Source: Isoetes taiwanensis (taxonomy: Eukaryota > Streptophyta > Lycopodiopsida > Isoetales > Isoetaceae). From it: a stretch of 64,000 nt of DNA. The notes under the pieces were generated by a model that had not been told where the DNA came from, searched no databases, and worked only from the letters and a program-made list of their open reading frames with translations. Below, piece after piece: positions 1 to 9,464 of the stretch. The stretch covers positions 4,586,623 through 4,650,622 of the forward strand of contig JAJEKV010000027.1 in assembly GCA_021234155.1 (NCBI GenBank), in the 5' to 3' direction. Numbering within the stretch: the first letter of the stretch is position 1; the number at the start of each line of letters is the position of its first letter. The position numbers were made by a program, and so were the translations under genes.

Positions 1-700
1 TCTAGTTGTTACTGGTTTGATTTTTCCTTTCGCCAATCCCTTCAGTACTTAGAAATATGTTTTGTATCCCCACATAAAAAAACAAATAAAATCGCAAGGT
101 CATTTGAAATAAAAAAAATTTGTAAGGTCATTGAAAATGCCAAAAACTCGAAAAACCTGGAAAATTGCAAGGTCACTGTTGACTCTCAGAAACTTGTACA
201 ACAAAAGTGTATTCCGGAATACACTTTGGATTTCGAAAGCACAACCAAACGTGTATTCGAATACACTTCGACTTTAAGAAAAAGCAAAAGTGTATTCCTG
301 AATACACTTCTGTTATCCTCGGATAGCAAAAATGTATTCCAAAATACAATTTTGGTACTTTCAAATATTATATCATTAAAAAATAACTCATTGTACCCTA
401 AAAGTACCTTTTCTGGAATACAATCCAAGCTAACAATATGTTGTGTAGGACGTACACTTAAATTAGTGGTTTTCTCTAAAAACACACTTCAGATAAATTC
501 TAACTGCTAGAAAAAGTGTCACTTTGACACATTCAGTTTTCTCTTTGCACAAAAAAATGAGTGATTTTGGGGGGGTCAAAATGTAATTTTATGACCAAAA
601 TAAAATTTTTACCTCATTTTAGCTCATTTTTTGGGGAAAAAAGGGAATCTTTGCGGAATATTCCTTTTGCTCCCGTTTCAATGATTTGCTCCCGTTTAAT
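1..700. repeat. AT-rich region with dispersed short palindromes
   Basis: No gene is seen. Between 204 and 348 the motif GTGTATTC..GAATACAC recurs four times at roughly 40-bp spacing. There is a perfect 12-bp-arm palindrome at 204-227, an 8-bp-arm palindrome at 251-266, a palindrome with a 2-bp spacer at 288-309, and a weaker copy at 333-348. Short ORFs on both strands here only translate these repeats. The rest is A/T-rich, with a run of G at about 571. Confidence 0.6.
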
Positions 701-708
701 ATGCAATC

Positions 709-1374
709 TTGTTTTCCTCCTTCTTGAAGGGACTGCTTGATTCTTGGGAGACAGTTCGTGTGCTATTTAAGATTAATCCAGGTGTATGTCCACAGGAAGG
801 TTCTCTGTGTTGGTGGAGTCCTCTGGATAATCACATGCCTCTGTGTGCTACTGTACATCCATTGACTCAGCGGCGTTGGAGGTGTGCCGGTATTCTCACG
901 GTTGGTGCTTGGTATGAGGCAGGACACTTGTTGGCTTGGGATGCTTTTCAGACTACGTTTATGCTATCTCGATGGGACAGAGCTCTGTGGCAAAAGCTGG
1001 CTGGCATTCTGCCAGACGCTCCTTCACAATCAGTTGATGTGCCTATTTGGACTGGTCCCCAAATTGTTAATGCACAACGTCTTGTGCATTCATTATATCA
1101 AAAGCTGGTTGATGTTGACATTGTCCCCCCTCGGACTGGTTGGCAGCTCCGCATTCCCCCTCCTCAGTGGAAGCATATGTGGTCCTGGGTCTGGAATAAA
1201 TTGCTGCATCCCAAAGTTTCTAGCTTATGGTGGCAACTCCTTCACAGATGTCTGCGGGTTAATGTGTTGGTTCATAAGTTTTATCCCCGCATTATATATC
1301 CAGTTGTTTCTGGCATGTCAACATCCATTGCGGCAGCTGCATTTTTAACACGCTCTGACATATCTAAAGCGTAG
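709..1374 (+). pseudogene. LINE (non-LTR retrotransposon) C-terminal fragment
   Basis: A 221-codon open frame resembles the C-terminal end of plant non-LTR reverse transcriptases, after the polymerase core. It has the tryptophan-rich stretch WSWVWNKLLHPKVSSLWWQL followed by LHRCLRVN, as in the zf-RVT region where a hydrophobic W..l..l.h.g.r.n pattern is typical. No polymerase motif (FADD) lies upstream, so the copy is 5'-truncated. Its 3' end runs into the oppositely oriented ORF at 1281-1913. The assignment rests on pattern only and would be moderate even for a specialist. Confidence 0.45.
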
Positions 1375-1913
1375 CTTTTATCGCTATCCAACAATTCGTC
1401 CTGCAATGCCAAAGAATATTCAGTAGAGGGAACCAACTTCTGTCTTTTTGGTGAATGGTCGGCAGAGGTTCTCTCACTTCCGGAGCCGCCCTCAGACATG
1501 CCCACGTACTCAAAATTAGAAATCGGCTTGTCCAGGTGCTTGGTTATTATTGGCAGTAAGGAGTCCATGTTCTTGTTCAGTGCTTCAAGCTTTTTGAACG
1601 TAGGATCTAGTTTTGCTAATGCCTTCTCAGTCTTCTCTATCAGTGCCCGGGTTTCCTTCAGCCTCTCTTCGAAACTTTTCTGATCCAGGCCGTCTAGTAG
1701 CTGATCCATGTGGCTGAGATCCGTTCCCTGTGTTATATTAATATCCGGCATGTCGGAACTGATAGGCCTATCATCTACAGGTGTTTCAAGCCCATCACCT
1801 TGCTCTTCTGTGTCAGGCCTTGCCATTTTCTCAAGAATCTCGAAGAAAGATCTAAGGAACCGGCAAACCTTGTCGTCATACTCAAAAGCAATACTCTGTT
1901 TTCCTTGCATCAT
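1281..1913 (-). CDS. Hypothetical coiled-coil protein, 210 aa, start abutted by Copia insertion
   Basis: I do not recognise this protein. It begins MMQGKQSIAFEYDDKVCRFL and has an acidic/proline middle (about residues 35-75). A heptad-like helical stretch rich in L, E and K (about 75-125) is followed by a basic cluster PKRQKL that could be a nuclear localisation signal, and an Ala/Asp-rich tail (AAAAMDVDMPE). The start codon lies three bases from the end of the Copia 5' LTR. The frame remains open across the insertion point into 7019-7228 if the Copia element is ignored, so the real protein may have been longer and was cut by the insertion. It overlaps the LINE fragment on the other strand. 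It may itself be transposon-encoded. Confidence 0.4.
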   Translation of the reverse strand: MMQGKQSIAFEYDDKVCRFLRSFFEILEKMARPDTEEQGDGLETPVDDRPISSDMPDINITQGTDLSHMDQLLDGLDQKSFEERLKETRALIEKTEKALAKLDPTFKKLEALNKNMDSLLPIITKHLDKPISNFEYVGMSEGGSGSERTSADHSPKRQKLVPSTEYSLALQDELLDSDKSYALDMSERVKNAAAAMDVDMPETTGYIMRG

Positions 1914-1915
1914 AT

Positions 1916-2227
1916 TGTGATAAACGGTGAGCTAGTTTGGTGCCGATTCTTGATGAATCGGTGCTCTATAACGAAAATATAAAGAAGTAATGTGGTACTT
2001 AGTTGATTAAGCAGATTGGATTCACAGAAAGGTGAATGCCTGGGCTGTCGGAATGATCCGAAAATGTGATTCTTGGTAAAGGAACTTTTTGCTACAGTGA
2101 TTCGTCTGGTATTATATTGAGACTTTTGTAAACCATTGAAATTATAAGGAAACAAGTTCAAAGGTTCTCAATATAAGTTGCATTGTCTAGTTATTTGTGT
2201 GAATTGCAAATTCTAATAACTCTAACA
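1916..2227 (+). repeat. Copia 5' LTR
   Basis: Begins TGTGATAAACGG and ends CTAATAACTCTAACA. It is identical to 6704-7015 except for T/C at about position 11 and A/G at about 52 of the LTR. A TATA-like run (CAATATAAG) lies near the 3' end. Confidence 0.92.
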
Positions 2228-2245
2228 GTGGTATCAGAGCATCCA
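2228..2245 (+). promoter_or_regulatory. Primer-binding site (initiator-Met tRNA type)
   Basis: Immediately after the 5' LTR the sequence is GTGGTATCAGAGCATCC. TGGTATCAGAGC is the usual complement of the 3' end of initiator methionine tRNA in plant Copia elements. Confidence 0.9.
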
Positions 2246-2252
2246 GGTTAGC

Positions 2253-2960
2253 ATGGCCAGCAGGTTTGGAGCATCCCTATTGAATGGGATCAAAGTATAT
2301 GAAGGAGGTCCAGGTTTTCAAATCTGGAAGGAGCAAATGAAGAATGTTCTAGAAAATGAAAATTTGTGGGAATTAGTAGTTGGATCTAATGAATCAACTA
2401 GTGTAGTTGCAGGATCCACAAGTAGAGCAGGAGATAGAAGAGAAAGCAGCTCTTCTGATACAAGTGAAGCAGCCACTGTACCTGCAAGAACAACCAGTGA
2501 TGCAGCAAAAATCAAGGAGGCATATGCTATTTTAACTAGCAAGGTTGGAGCTTCTATCCTACTCAAAGTCAGAGGGAAAACACCAGCTGAAATTTGGAGG
2601 TATTTACTGAAACATTTTGAAGAAAAATCGTCATCACAGATTGATATTCTAGATAAGGAACTTACGAAGTTAAGACTGAAAGAAGAGGATGATCTTACCA
2701 AGTTCTTTTCTAGATTTGATAATATAGTGGCAGACCTTGAAGGTGCTGGTGTAATAATGACAGAACAGCAGAAATTATTGCATGTAGCTAGGGCAGTAGA
2801 AGGAAATAAACAACTAGCTACATTAATCAGGAATGTTGCAAGGAATAGAGAAACAGCTGAGGAGATGATTAGAACAGAATTTGAGCAGACAAAAGACTCA
2901 CAGAATGAACAAGATGATGTAGAAATTCTTTATGCTGGCAGAAGTAAGTTCAAAGGCTAG
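2253..2960 (+). CDS. gag: Copia Gag (capsid part), 235 aa
   Basis: The frame opens 25 bp after the PBS. It contains the UBN2/Copia-Gag-type core: the motif F..WK..M at about residues 22-30, then EIWRYLLKHFEEKS, a conserved leucine-rich L.....L..L.L.E....D....F..I segment, and an L...P..Y-like helical region. It stops at 2958-2960 just before the zinc knuckles, which lie in the next frame (pol ORF, start 2932). In most single-ORF Copia elements the knuckles are continuous with this region, so either a one-base change has split the polyprotein or expression uses a frameshift in the 29-bp overlap. Confidence 0.88.
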   Translation: MASRFGASLLNGIKVYEGGPGFQIWKEQMKNVLENENLWELVVGSNESTSVVAGSTSRAGDRRESSSSDTSEAATVPARTTSDAAKIKEAYAILTSKVGASILLKVRGKTPAEIWRYLLKHFEEKSSSQIDILDKELTKLRLKEEDDLTKFFSRFDNIVADLEGAGVIMTEQQKLLHVARAVEGNKQLATLIRNVARNRETAEEMIRTEFEQTKDSQNEQDDVEILYAGRSKFKG

Positions 2961-5900
2961 CTCATATAGCACTAAAGAAAAAAGACAAATAGGTCCATGC
3001 TATCATTGCAAAGTACTTGGTCATCTCAAAATTGATTGTCCCAAACTCAAGGAAGTAGAATGCTACAACTGTGGAGGGAAAGGCCATCTTGCAAATAAAT
3101 GTTCCAGCAGTAAAAGAGGTGGATCTAGCAGAAACAGGGGATCTTATAGAGGGAGAGGTCGAGGCAGACCAAGTGCTGCTGTAAACTTGACTCAGGAAAG
3201 TGAAGAAAGTATAAGTGAGGAAGACGAGGACGCTGAGGTAAGGGAAATTAATACTTTGGATATTTCTACTGACAATGATGCTAATGTTGGAAATGACATC
3301 ATGATCCTAGATAGTGGAGCAGAAAAAACAGTAACAAAAACAGCAAAATGCTTGCATGAAGAAAAGGAGGGACGAACAGGTTATGTTAAGCTTGGCAATG
3401 GAGATCTTCAAAGGGTTCAGTGCTCAGGGACATTAGAATTATTTGATTTAAAAGGGAAACCAGTTATTTTGAGAGATGTGCTATGTGTACCTTCATTAGT
3501 CAGGAATCTTATTTCAGTCAGTCAGTTAGTAGATATGGGATACACAGTTGTATTCAATAGATTGCAATGTACTGTTTTATTGAATGATGAAATCAAGTTT
3601 TTTGGAAAACGTGTTGGTAATCTATTTGGGCTGGAGAATAATTTGCCTGCTGTTAATGTTATTATTGCACCTTCCATAGACACGTGGCATGAAAGGCTGT
3701 GTCATACCAGTAACAAAAATGTAGAAATTATGATTAAACAAGGACTAATAAAGGCCAATGAGACCAGTGCAGAAAAGAAAGTTTGTTATGGTTGTATGTT
3801 AGGAAAACATGCAAGATTACCATTCAAAAAATCTCATAAGAGAGCTAAAGGGGTTCTAGATCTCATACATACAGATCTCTGTGGGCCTTTAAATGTCAGA
3901 GGCATTACTGGGAAGAAGTACTTTGTCACCTTTATTGATGACTATAGCAGAAAGACCAAATGTGCTTGCTTAAAAAGCAAAGATGAAGCCTTTGAGGCAT
4001 TTAAAGCATTTGCTGCAGAAACAGAGCTTGAGACTGGAAGGATAATTAGAAGTGTGCGCTCAGATAGGGGAGGAGAATATTTATCAACTAAATTCAAGAA
4101 GTATTGCAGACTGAGAGGAATAAAAAGACAACTTACCTGTAGCTTTTCTCCACAGCAGAATGGCGTGGCTGAGAGAAAAAATAGAACAATACTTAATGCT
4201 GTCAGAGCAATGATAAAACATGCAGGGTTACCTAATTTCTTGTGGGAAGAAGCAGTTAAAACTGCTGTAGAGGTTCAGAACTCATTGCCTTCAGCAAGCA
4301 TTAATGGTAATACACCTGACAGGCTATGGTCAGATAAACCATCAAACTATGACAAATTAAAGGTTTATGGTTGTTTGGGATTTGTACATATCCCAAAAGA
4401 AAAAAGACAAAAGCTTGATGATCGAGCTAGAGTTGCCTATTTAGTAGGCTATGATGAACATTCAAAGGCATATAGAATGTATGATCCGGAAAAAAGAAAG
4501 ATTCTAGTAAGCAGGGACGTGACATTTGATGAAAGTCAATGCTACAAAGAAAATAAGCATAATTTGAAAATGGTCAGCAAACAAGAAGAAGGACAAGCTA
4601 ACAAATCTGAAGATATTGAAATTATTAATGATGATGATGATAATCACATTGATTCTGATGTGCAGGAACAGCAAGAGCTTTCAACTCATAGTGATGCAGG
4701 GAATGTTGAGGCAGAAGAACAAGCTGCTGCAGAGAATGTCAATGCTGAAGAACAAATTTCAGAAGCTAACAAGACAAATGTTGGTCCAAAAGCTGAAAGG
4801 AAAACACGTGTACAAACTCTACAAGAAGAAGCAAAGGTTAGTCTTGAATTATTTGGTAGAGATGCTCAAGGGAGAAGTAGGAGACTAAGACACCCAAAAA
4901 CCTATCAGCAAGCTATCAGAGATGTAAACAAATCAAGGTGGAAAGATGCCATGAGTGAAGAGCTCAATGCTTTCATTAAAACAGAAACCTTTGAAATGGT
5001 TAACTTACCAAAGGATAAAAATGTGATTGGCTGCAAATGGATCTATAAGATCAAGCAAGGTGCAGATGAGAAATCTCCTAAATACAAAGCTAGATTAGTC
5101 GCTCAAGGGTTCACTCAGAAATATGGGATTGACTATGAAGACACGTTTTCTCCCATTGTAAAAATGGCAAGCATCAGGATGCTTCTAGCTATGGCAAATG
5201 CTAAAGATTTAGAAATACATCATATGGATGTGACAACAGCTTTTTTGAATGCTAAGCTAGATGAGGAGATTTACATGAAACAACCTCCTGGTTTTGAGCA
5301 AGGGAGAGATAAAGTTTGGAAACTTAAACGAGCAGTCTATGGTCTGAAGCAGTCACCAAGGCAATGGTACCTGTGCATGGATGGTTATCTAAAGGAACAA
5401 GGGTTTACCAAGTTAAGAAATGATGGAAATATCTATATGTTCAAACAAGGATCAGAATTTTGTTATATAGCCCTCTATGTAGATGATAATATCATGGTGA
5501 GCAGCAATATTGCAATATTACAGAAATGCAAAGATATTTTGAAAGACAGGTTTGAAATGGTAGATCTAGGGGAATTAAAAAAATTCCTTGGAATAGAAGT
5601 ACATAGGAACAGAGGCAATAAGACTCTGACATTGTCACAGGGCCTAAATATTGCAAACGTGCTAAAAAGATTCAATATGGAGGAATGTAAACCAGTCAAA
5701 ACTCCAATGGTTCCTGGTAACAAACTGTCCAGTGAATTATGTCCTAAATCAGAGGAAGAAAGAAATGAAATGAGGAATGTGCCATATCGTGAACTTATTG
5801 GTTGTTTGCTGTACTTGGCCAATAGTACCAGACCAGATATAGCATATGGAGTGAATATCTTGAGCAGATATAACAATGATCCAGGAATGTCACATTGGCA

Positions 5901-6459
5901 GGCAGCTAAAAGGATACTTCGATATCTCAAAGGAACAAGTGATTATGGAATTATATTTAATAGTGATTGCTTAGATCTTAAATCTTACTCTGACTCTGAC
6001 TGGAGTGGAGATCTTGATGAAAGGAAATCAACTTCTGGATTTATTTTAATGTTAGGTGGTGGACCAATAGCCTGGAAATGCAAAAAACAATGCTCAATAG
6101 CTTTATCTTCTGCTGAAGCAGAATATTCTGCTACAACCTTGGCAGCAAAAGAGATGGTCTGGTGTAGAAGATTGCTTCAGGAACTTGGAATGCAACAAAC
6201 TGATCCATTAATATTGTTCTCAGACAGTACCAGCTGCATTGCAATGACAAAAAATCCAGTTTTACATGAAAGGACAAAGCATATTGAACTTGAGATGCAT
6301 TTTATCAGAGAGCTTGTTGGGAAAAACATCATTCAGGTGCAGTATGTGCATACAGGAGAGCAATTGGCGGATATACTAACAAAACCTCTGCCAGAGAGTA
6401 AATTCTGCCAATTAAGGAATATGATAAGCTGCATGAGTTATGATATGAAGGGAGAGTGA
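2932..6459 (+). CDS. pol: Copia Pol polyprotein: zinc knuckles, protease, integrase, RT, RNase H (1175 aa)
   Basis: Domains in order: two CCHC knuckles (residues 23-36 and 44-57); an arginine/glycine-rich linker; aspartic protease with D-S-G at 127-129; integrase zinc finger H253, H258, C285, C288; integrase core D315, D378 and E414 (35-residue D-E spacing); and the reverse transcriptase, with KWIYKIK and the active-site YVDD at 849-852. The RNase H has S-D-S-D-W and the SSAEAEY segment near residue 1060. It ends with the usual Copia tail motif ADILTKPL. The frame is uninterrupted, so this copy could still supply Pol activity. The ATG at 2932 is merely the first in frame. Translation more likely enters from gag. 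Confidence 0.95.
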   Translation: MLAEVSSKASSYSTKEKRQIGPCYHCKVLGHLKIDCPKLKEVECYNCGGKGHLANKCSSSKRGGSSRNRGSYRGRGRGRPSAAVNLTQESEESISEEDEDAEVREINTLDISTDNDANVGNDIMILDSGAEKTVTKTAKCLHEEKEGRTGYVKLGNGDLQRVQCSGTLELFDLKGKPVILRDVLCVPSLVRNLISVSQLVDMGYTVVFNRLQCTVLLNDEIKFFGKRVGNLFGLENNLPAVNVIIAPSIDTWHERLCHTSNKNVEIMIKQGLIKANETSAEKKVCYGCMLGKHARLPFKKSHKRAKGVLDLIHTDLCGPLNVRGITGKKYFVTFIDDYSRKTKCACLKSKDEAFEAFKAFAAETELETGRIIRSVRSDRGGEYLSTKFKKYCRLRGIKRQLTCSFSPQQNGVAERKNRTILNAVRAMIKHAGLPNFLWEEAVKTAVEVQNSLPSASINGNTPDRLWSDKPSNYDKLKVYGCLGFVHIPKEKRQKLDDRARVAYLVGYDEHSKAYRMYDPEKRKILVSRDVTFDESQCYKENKHNLKMVSKQEEGQANKSEDIEIINDDDDNHIDSDVQEQQELSTHSDAGNVEAEEQAAAENVNAEEQISEANKTNVGPKAERKTRVQTLQEEAKVSLELFGRDAQGRSRRLRHPKTYQQAIRDVNKSRWKDAMSEELNAFIKTETFEMVNLPKDKNVIGCKWIYKIKQGADEKSPKYKARLVAQGFTQKYGIDYEDTFSPIVKMASIRMLLAMANAKDLEIHHMDVTTAFLNAKLDEEIYMKQPPGFEQGRDKVWKLKRAVYGLKQSPRQWYLCMDGYLKEQGFTKLRNDGNIYMFKQGSEFCYIALYVDDNIMVSSNIAILQKCKDILKDRFEMVDLGELKKFLGIEVHRNRGNKTLTLSQGLNIANVLKRFNMEECKPVKTPMVPGNKLSSELCPKSEEERNEMRNVPYRELIGCLLYLANSTRPDIAYGVNILSRYNNDPGMSHWQAAKRILRYLKGTSDYGIIFNSDCLDLKSYSDSDWSGDLDERKSTSGFILMLGGGPIAWKCKKQCSIALSSAEAEYSATTLAAKEMVWCRRLLQELGMQQTDPLILFSDSTSCIAMTKNPVLHERTKHIELEMHFIRELVGKNIIQVQYVHTGEQLADILTKPLPESKFCQLRNMISCMSYDMKGE
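6442..6459 (+). promoter_or_regulatory. Purine-rich tract at end of pol (candidate polypurine tract)
   Basis: GATATGAAGGGAGAGTGA overlaps the pol stop and is followed by TGGAAATATT, the arrangement expected at a Copia PPT/3' LTR junction. Yet the repeat shared with the 5' end begins only at 6704. No better purine tract lies directly before 6704 (the sequence is AAAGAAGACTTTCTA). Either the element uses a poor PPT near 6690, or the true LTR begins at about 6460 and the 5' copy lost its first part. Confidence 0.45.
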
Positions 6460-6703
6460 TGGAAATATTGTCATATTATAACTCATTGGGATGGATCTTG
6501 GGATGATACAAGATGAACTAGAGCGAGCAAAAAGCATGCATATAGTATCTGGTGGCCTTGGTGAACTTGGTATATGGTTAACCTAGGTAAAAAGATATGC
6601 AGTTAAAATTATGTTAATGGTCAATGGTGTTAATACCAGCTTATTATTAGGCCGAATTCGGAAACGGCCCAATGGCATTGTGGCATCAAAGAAGACTTTC
6701 TAT

Positions 6704-7015
6704 TGTGATAAACGGTGAGCTAGTTTGGCGCCGATTCTTGATGAATCGGTGCTCTGTAACGAAAATATAAAGAAGTAATGTGGTACTTAGTTGATTAAGC
6801 AGATTGGATTCACAGAAAGGTGAATGCCTGGGCTGTCGGAATGATCCGAAAATGTGATTCTTGGTAAAGGAACTTTTTGCTACAGTGATTCGTCTGGTAT
6901 TATATTGAGACTTTTGTAAACCATTGAAATTATAAGGAAACAAGTTCAAAGGTTCTCAATATAAGTTGCATTGTCTAGTTATTTGTGTGAATTGCAAATT
7001 CTAATAACTCTAACA
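6704..7015 (+). repeat. Copia 3' LTR
   Basis: 312-bp direct copy of 1916-2227 with two substitutions. It ends ACTCTAACA and is followed by CATCT. Confidence 0.92.
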
Positions 7016-8220
7016 CATCTAAGAGGGCAAGAGACACGATCTCGTGAATGAGAATGATGGGATTGCTTTTGAGTGTAGGACATCTTTTGACTTGTACATC
7101 GTAAGTCTATACCATCTCACTAAGTGACCTTTATGTAGACTTCCACCCTTGTCATATGAATAGAATTGTAATGTAGATAACATTAACGAAAGAGAGGGTA
7201 GTATTACCAATGAGAATATGTAAAGCACGCGTGCTTGTCATATGAATAGCAACATAATGTAGATAACATCAACAAAAGGGAGGATAATATTACCAATGAG
7301 AACGCGTAAGGATGCAGTTTGATGCGACGTGCTGAATAAACTAAGGAAATGTCGTCTACTTCATATGGCCACCAACACACAAACACTTTGACTAAAGCTA
7401 GTGAATGCAAGCCATTTATGTCATATGCTATTGGCATGCTTAAGCTAGTTATGAGTAGTGCCCTTGTAGCAATGTTTGAAATATAGAGCCATCCTTTAAA
7501 TAATAATAAAGGGCGGCCAAGAGAAAATATAGTGAGAAAAGTTATTTTAGGCTTCACGATTGAATTAAACAGAATTAACTTTTATTGTCCAAGAAGATCA
7601 ACTCACCTTGGGGACCCAATACATGAAGAGCACAATATGCCTACAAAGAAACAAAGAGTCCTTGGGTGTTTTTAAAAGTGCGGGTCCATTATTAAGAAAA
7701 TAGGAAAACATAATCTAAACTATATAATTGTGATAGGCATGATTCGTTTGGAATATACTGTACAGATTCTCATTTGATTTGTTGACACGTAAGCTTATAT
7801 GTTTGTAACACATTTAAGCCAAATTTTCAACTCGTGTCCTAAAAATTTCAACTCGTGTCCTAAAAAACTTGTGGTGCAAATACAAAGCAAAATCGGATTA
7901 AGCCCAATTTTTTACATGTGTCCTAAAAAACGTGGTACGAATACAAAACAAAATTGGATTTAGATCCGTGATCTATTGAATGCGGCCAGCAAGCTCTGTG
8001 ATGTGAAATGTATTACAGATACAGGTGTCAACTGTGATATGTAATGGTCGAGTTAGCTCCGGCGTCGTGCAGCTGTTCAAACCTTTGGTAACGCAAATTT
8101 CCAGGATTTGAAAGCCCTGTTTCGTGGCAATATAGCTGTATCTAGCAGTGGTAGAGGATCTAGCTCAGATTTATCAAAGATTCTGTTGAATCCAGTCTAC
8201 GTGTAAGCTTTTGTTGGGAT
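7016..8220. repeat. Intergenic stretch with a diverged tandem duplication
   Basis: No gene is supported. The segment at about 7149-7222 is repeated at about 7234-7306, beginning CTTGTCATATGAATAG in both copies and ending TTACCAATGAGAA, with about 15% divergence. The two minus-strand ORFs here mostly translate this repeat. Near 7830-7960 a short phrase (GTGTCCTAAAAA) occurs three times. The remainder is ordinary AT-rich sequence. Confidence 0.5.
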
Positions 8221-8228
8221 TCCTCTGG

Positions 8229-8238
8229 GTATAAATAG
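8229..8238 (+). promoter_or_regulatory. TATA-box-like promoter without an assigned gene
   Basis: GGGTATAAATAGAGA is a textbook plant TATA box. Downstream (8250-8380) the sequence resembles a 5' leader with T-rich, intron-like DNA, but no open frame follows. The most likely explanation is a remnant LTR or decayed gene promoter. Confidence 0.35.
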
Positions 8239-8449
8239 AGATAGATGGCCGAGGTTCCTCGTTACATTTCGAGTGTATGCCGCTCCATATTCCTCTTGGT
8301 ATAAGGTATGCATTCTGTTTCTTTGGTGTCTAATTGCTTCATCTGTTTTGTGCTTCATGTGTTCATCGCTGCTTAGACCTTAGCTCACGGCAGACTGCTC
8401 CAGAGGCAATCTGTGACTACCCACAAGGTGTCTTGTCCTGGATTCGCTG

Positions 8450-8580
8450 ACACCAAACAAAATTTGGTGATAGATTATCGAAATAAAACCTCTATGGGAA
8501 GCCTGAGATAGATTCACCTCTATGGAAAGCCTGGGATAGGTTATCGAAATAGAACGTGTATGGGAAGCCTTAGGCAACAA
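8450..8580. repeat. Short imperfect tandem repeat
   Basis: Phrases such as ACCTCTATGGGAAGCCTGAGATAG, ACCTCTATGGAAAGCCTGGGATAG and the related GTGTATGGGAAGCCTTAGGCAA recur with a period of about 35 bp, separated by GTTATCGAAATA. No coding function is seen. Confidence 0.5.
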
Positions 8581-9252
8581 ACGAATTTGATTAGGCTCTT
8601 AAGATGCCCTGTAGGTGTTAGTTAGTAGTACACAAAGCCGATCATGAACTCTGATGAACTCTGATGATGTTATAGCCAGCCATGGCAGAGCCGAAAACCC
8701 TGCACAAGAACCTCCAGGTGGGTCTCACAACCGGCCATTCACCAAATCAAATCCTGTAATAGAAAGCACTAGAGAAAAATGAAAGAGAGAAAAAAAAAAT
8801 CTCCCAAAGTGCTCGAGCTCTATTTCTTGCACGCATCGAGCATAGCTCCCCTTGCTTCTGTAGATTTGGCTTCATCATGCAAAAAGATCAAACAAGCCAT
8901 TCGAAGCAGGAAAACTTTCATCCTTTTTTCCACCCACAATTTAAATCTAATTAATTGTGAAGGGATGATGTAGCTTATACCAGAGAAGAAAGAATCGCAA
9001 TGCTTCAGACCGGAACGAAGCTCTATGCTGGAATGTCAGTCGAGCGAGAAGTGGTAATTTAATGAACCGGATTGGGCTGCATATTTCGCGTCCGGCCGAA
9101 TTTATCAAAATGAAAAGAACGAATGTCACTATTGCTAGTTATACGAGTGTTTGAGCCTCATCGCTCTCCTTCCTTAATTGCACTATTTTTCTGTTGAGCT
9201 AGACTCCCTTGCTAGTCATTGCAGTTATTTCTAGAGCTCCTTCTTATTGTAC

Positions 9253-9369
9253 TAGGGTAAGCTGTCTGGGACAGCATTCCCTGCTTGTCCGGTGGATGCT
9301 GCGACCGGCGGCAGCCGGGAGCAGCTCACCGGAACAAGCAGGGAATGCTGGACCAGACAGCTTACCCTA
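9253..9369. repeat. 117-nt near-perfect hairpin (foldback or small-RNA precursor-like)
   Basis: The left arm 9253-9294 and right arm 9327-9369 are inverted copies over about 42 bp, with one adjacent two-base mismatch and one single-base bulge. The loop is 32 nt and G/C-rich. Arm sequence includes CAGCATTCCCTGCTTGT. The size, pairing quality and single-hairpin shape match plant MIRNA precursors or a tiny foldback MITE. I do not recognise the mature sequence. Short ORFs over it are artefacts of the G/C-rich arms. Confidence 0.6.
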
Positions 9370-9464
9370 ACAATATCATAACTGGGGAGCGAATTCTTGA
9401 CCTGCTGTGATGGTGATGGAGAAGGATTCTTAACCTGCTGCTCCGGTGATGCAGAACAATCCAA

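Larger units (their letters stand above)
1916..7015 (+). mobile_element. Ty1/Copia LTR retrotransposon, near-complete, very young
   Basis: Two 312-bp direct LTRs (1916-2227, 6704-7015) start TG and end CA and differ at only two positions that I can see. They flank a primer-binding site, a gag frame and a full pol in Copia order (protease, integrase, RT, RNase H). Flanking five-base sequences are CATAT on the left and CATCT on the right, so the target-site duplication is imperfect at one base. Two oddities: gag and pol are in different frames, and 244 bp separate the pol stop from the 3' LTR. The low LTR divergence implies recent insertion. Confidence 0.93.

Noticed and set aside
2318-2701. 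Minus-strand 127-aa ORF opposite gag
   Set aside because: Shadow of gag; hydrophobic composition from reversed codons.
5475-5930. Minus-strand 151-aa ORF opposite the RT domain
   Set aside because: Shadow of the Copia pol frame; no protein features.
7019-7557. Two minus-strand ORFs downstream of the Copia element
   Set aside because: They translate a tandem repeat. Kept only as a possible extension of the interrupted ORF at 1281-1913.
9252-9464. Minus-strand ORF over the 117-nt hairpin
   Set aside because: Arises from the inverted arms and low-complexity Pro/Ser codons.
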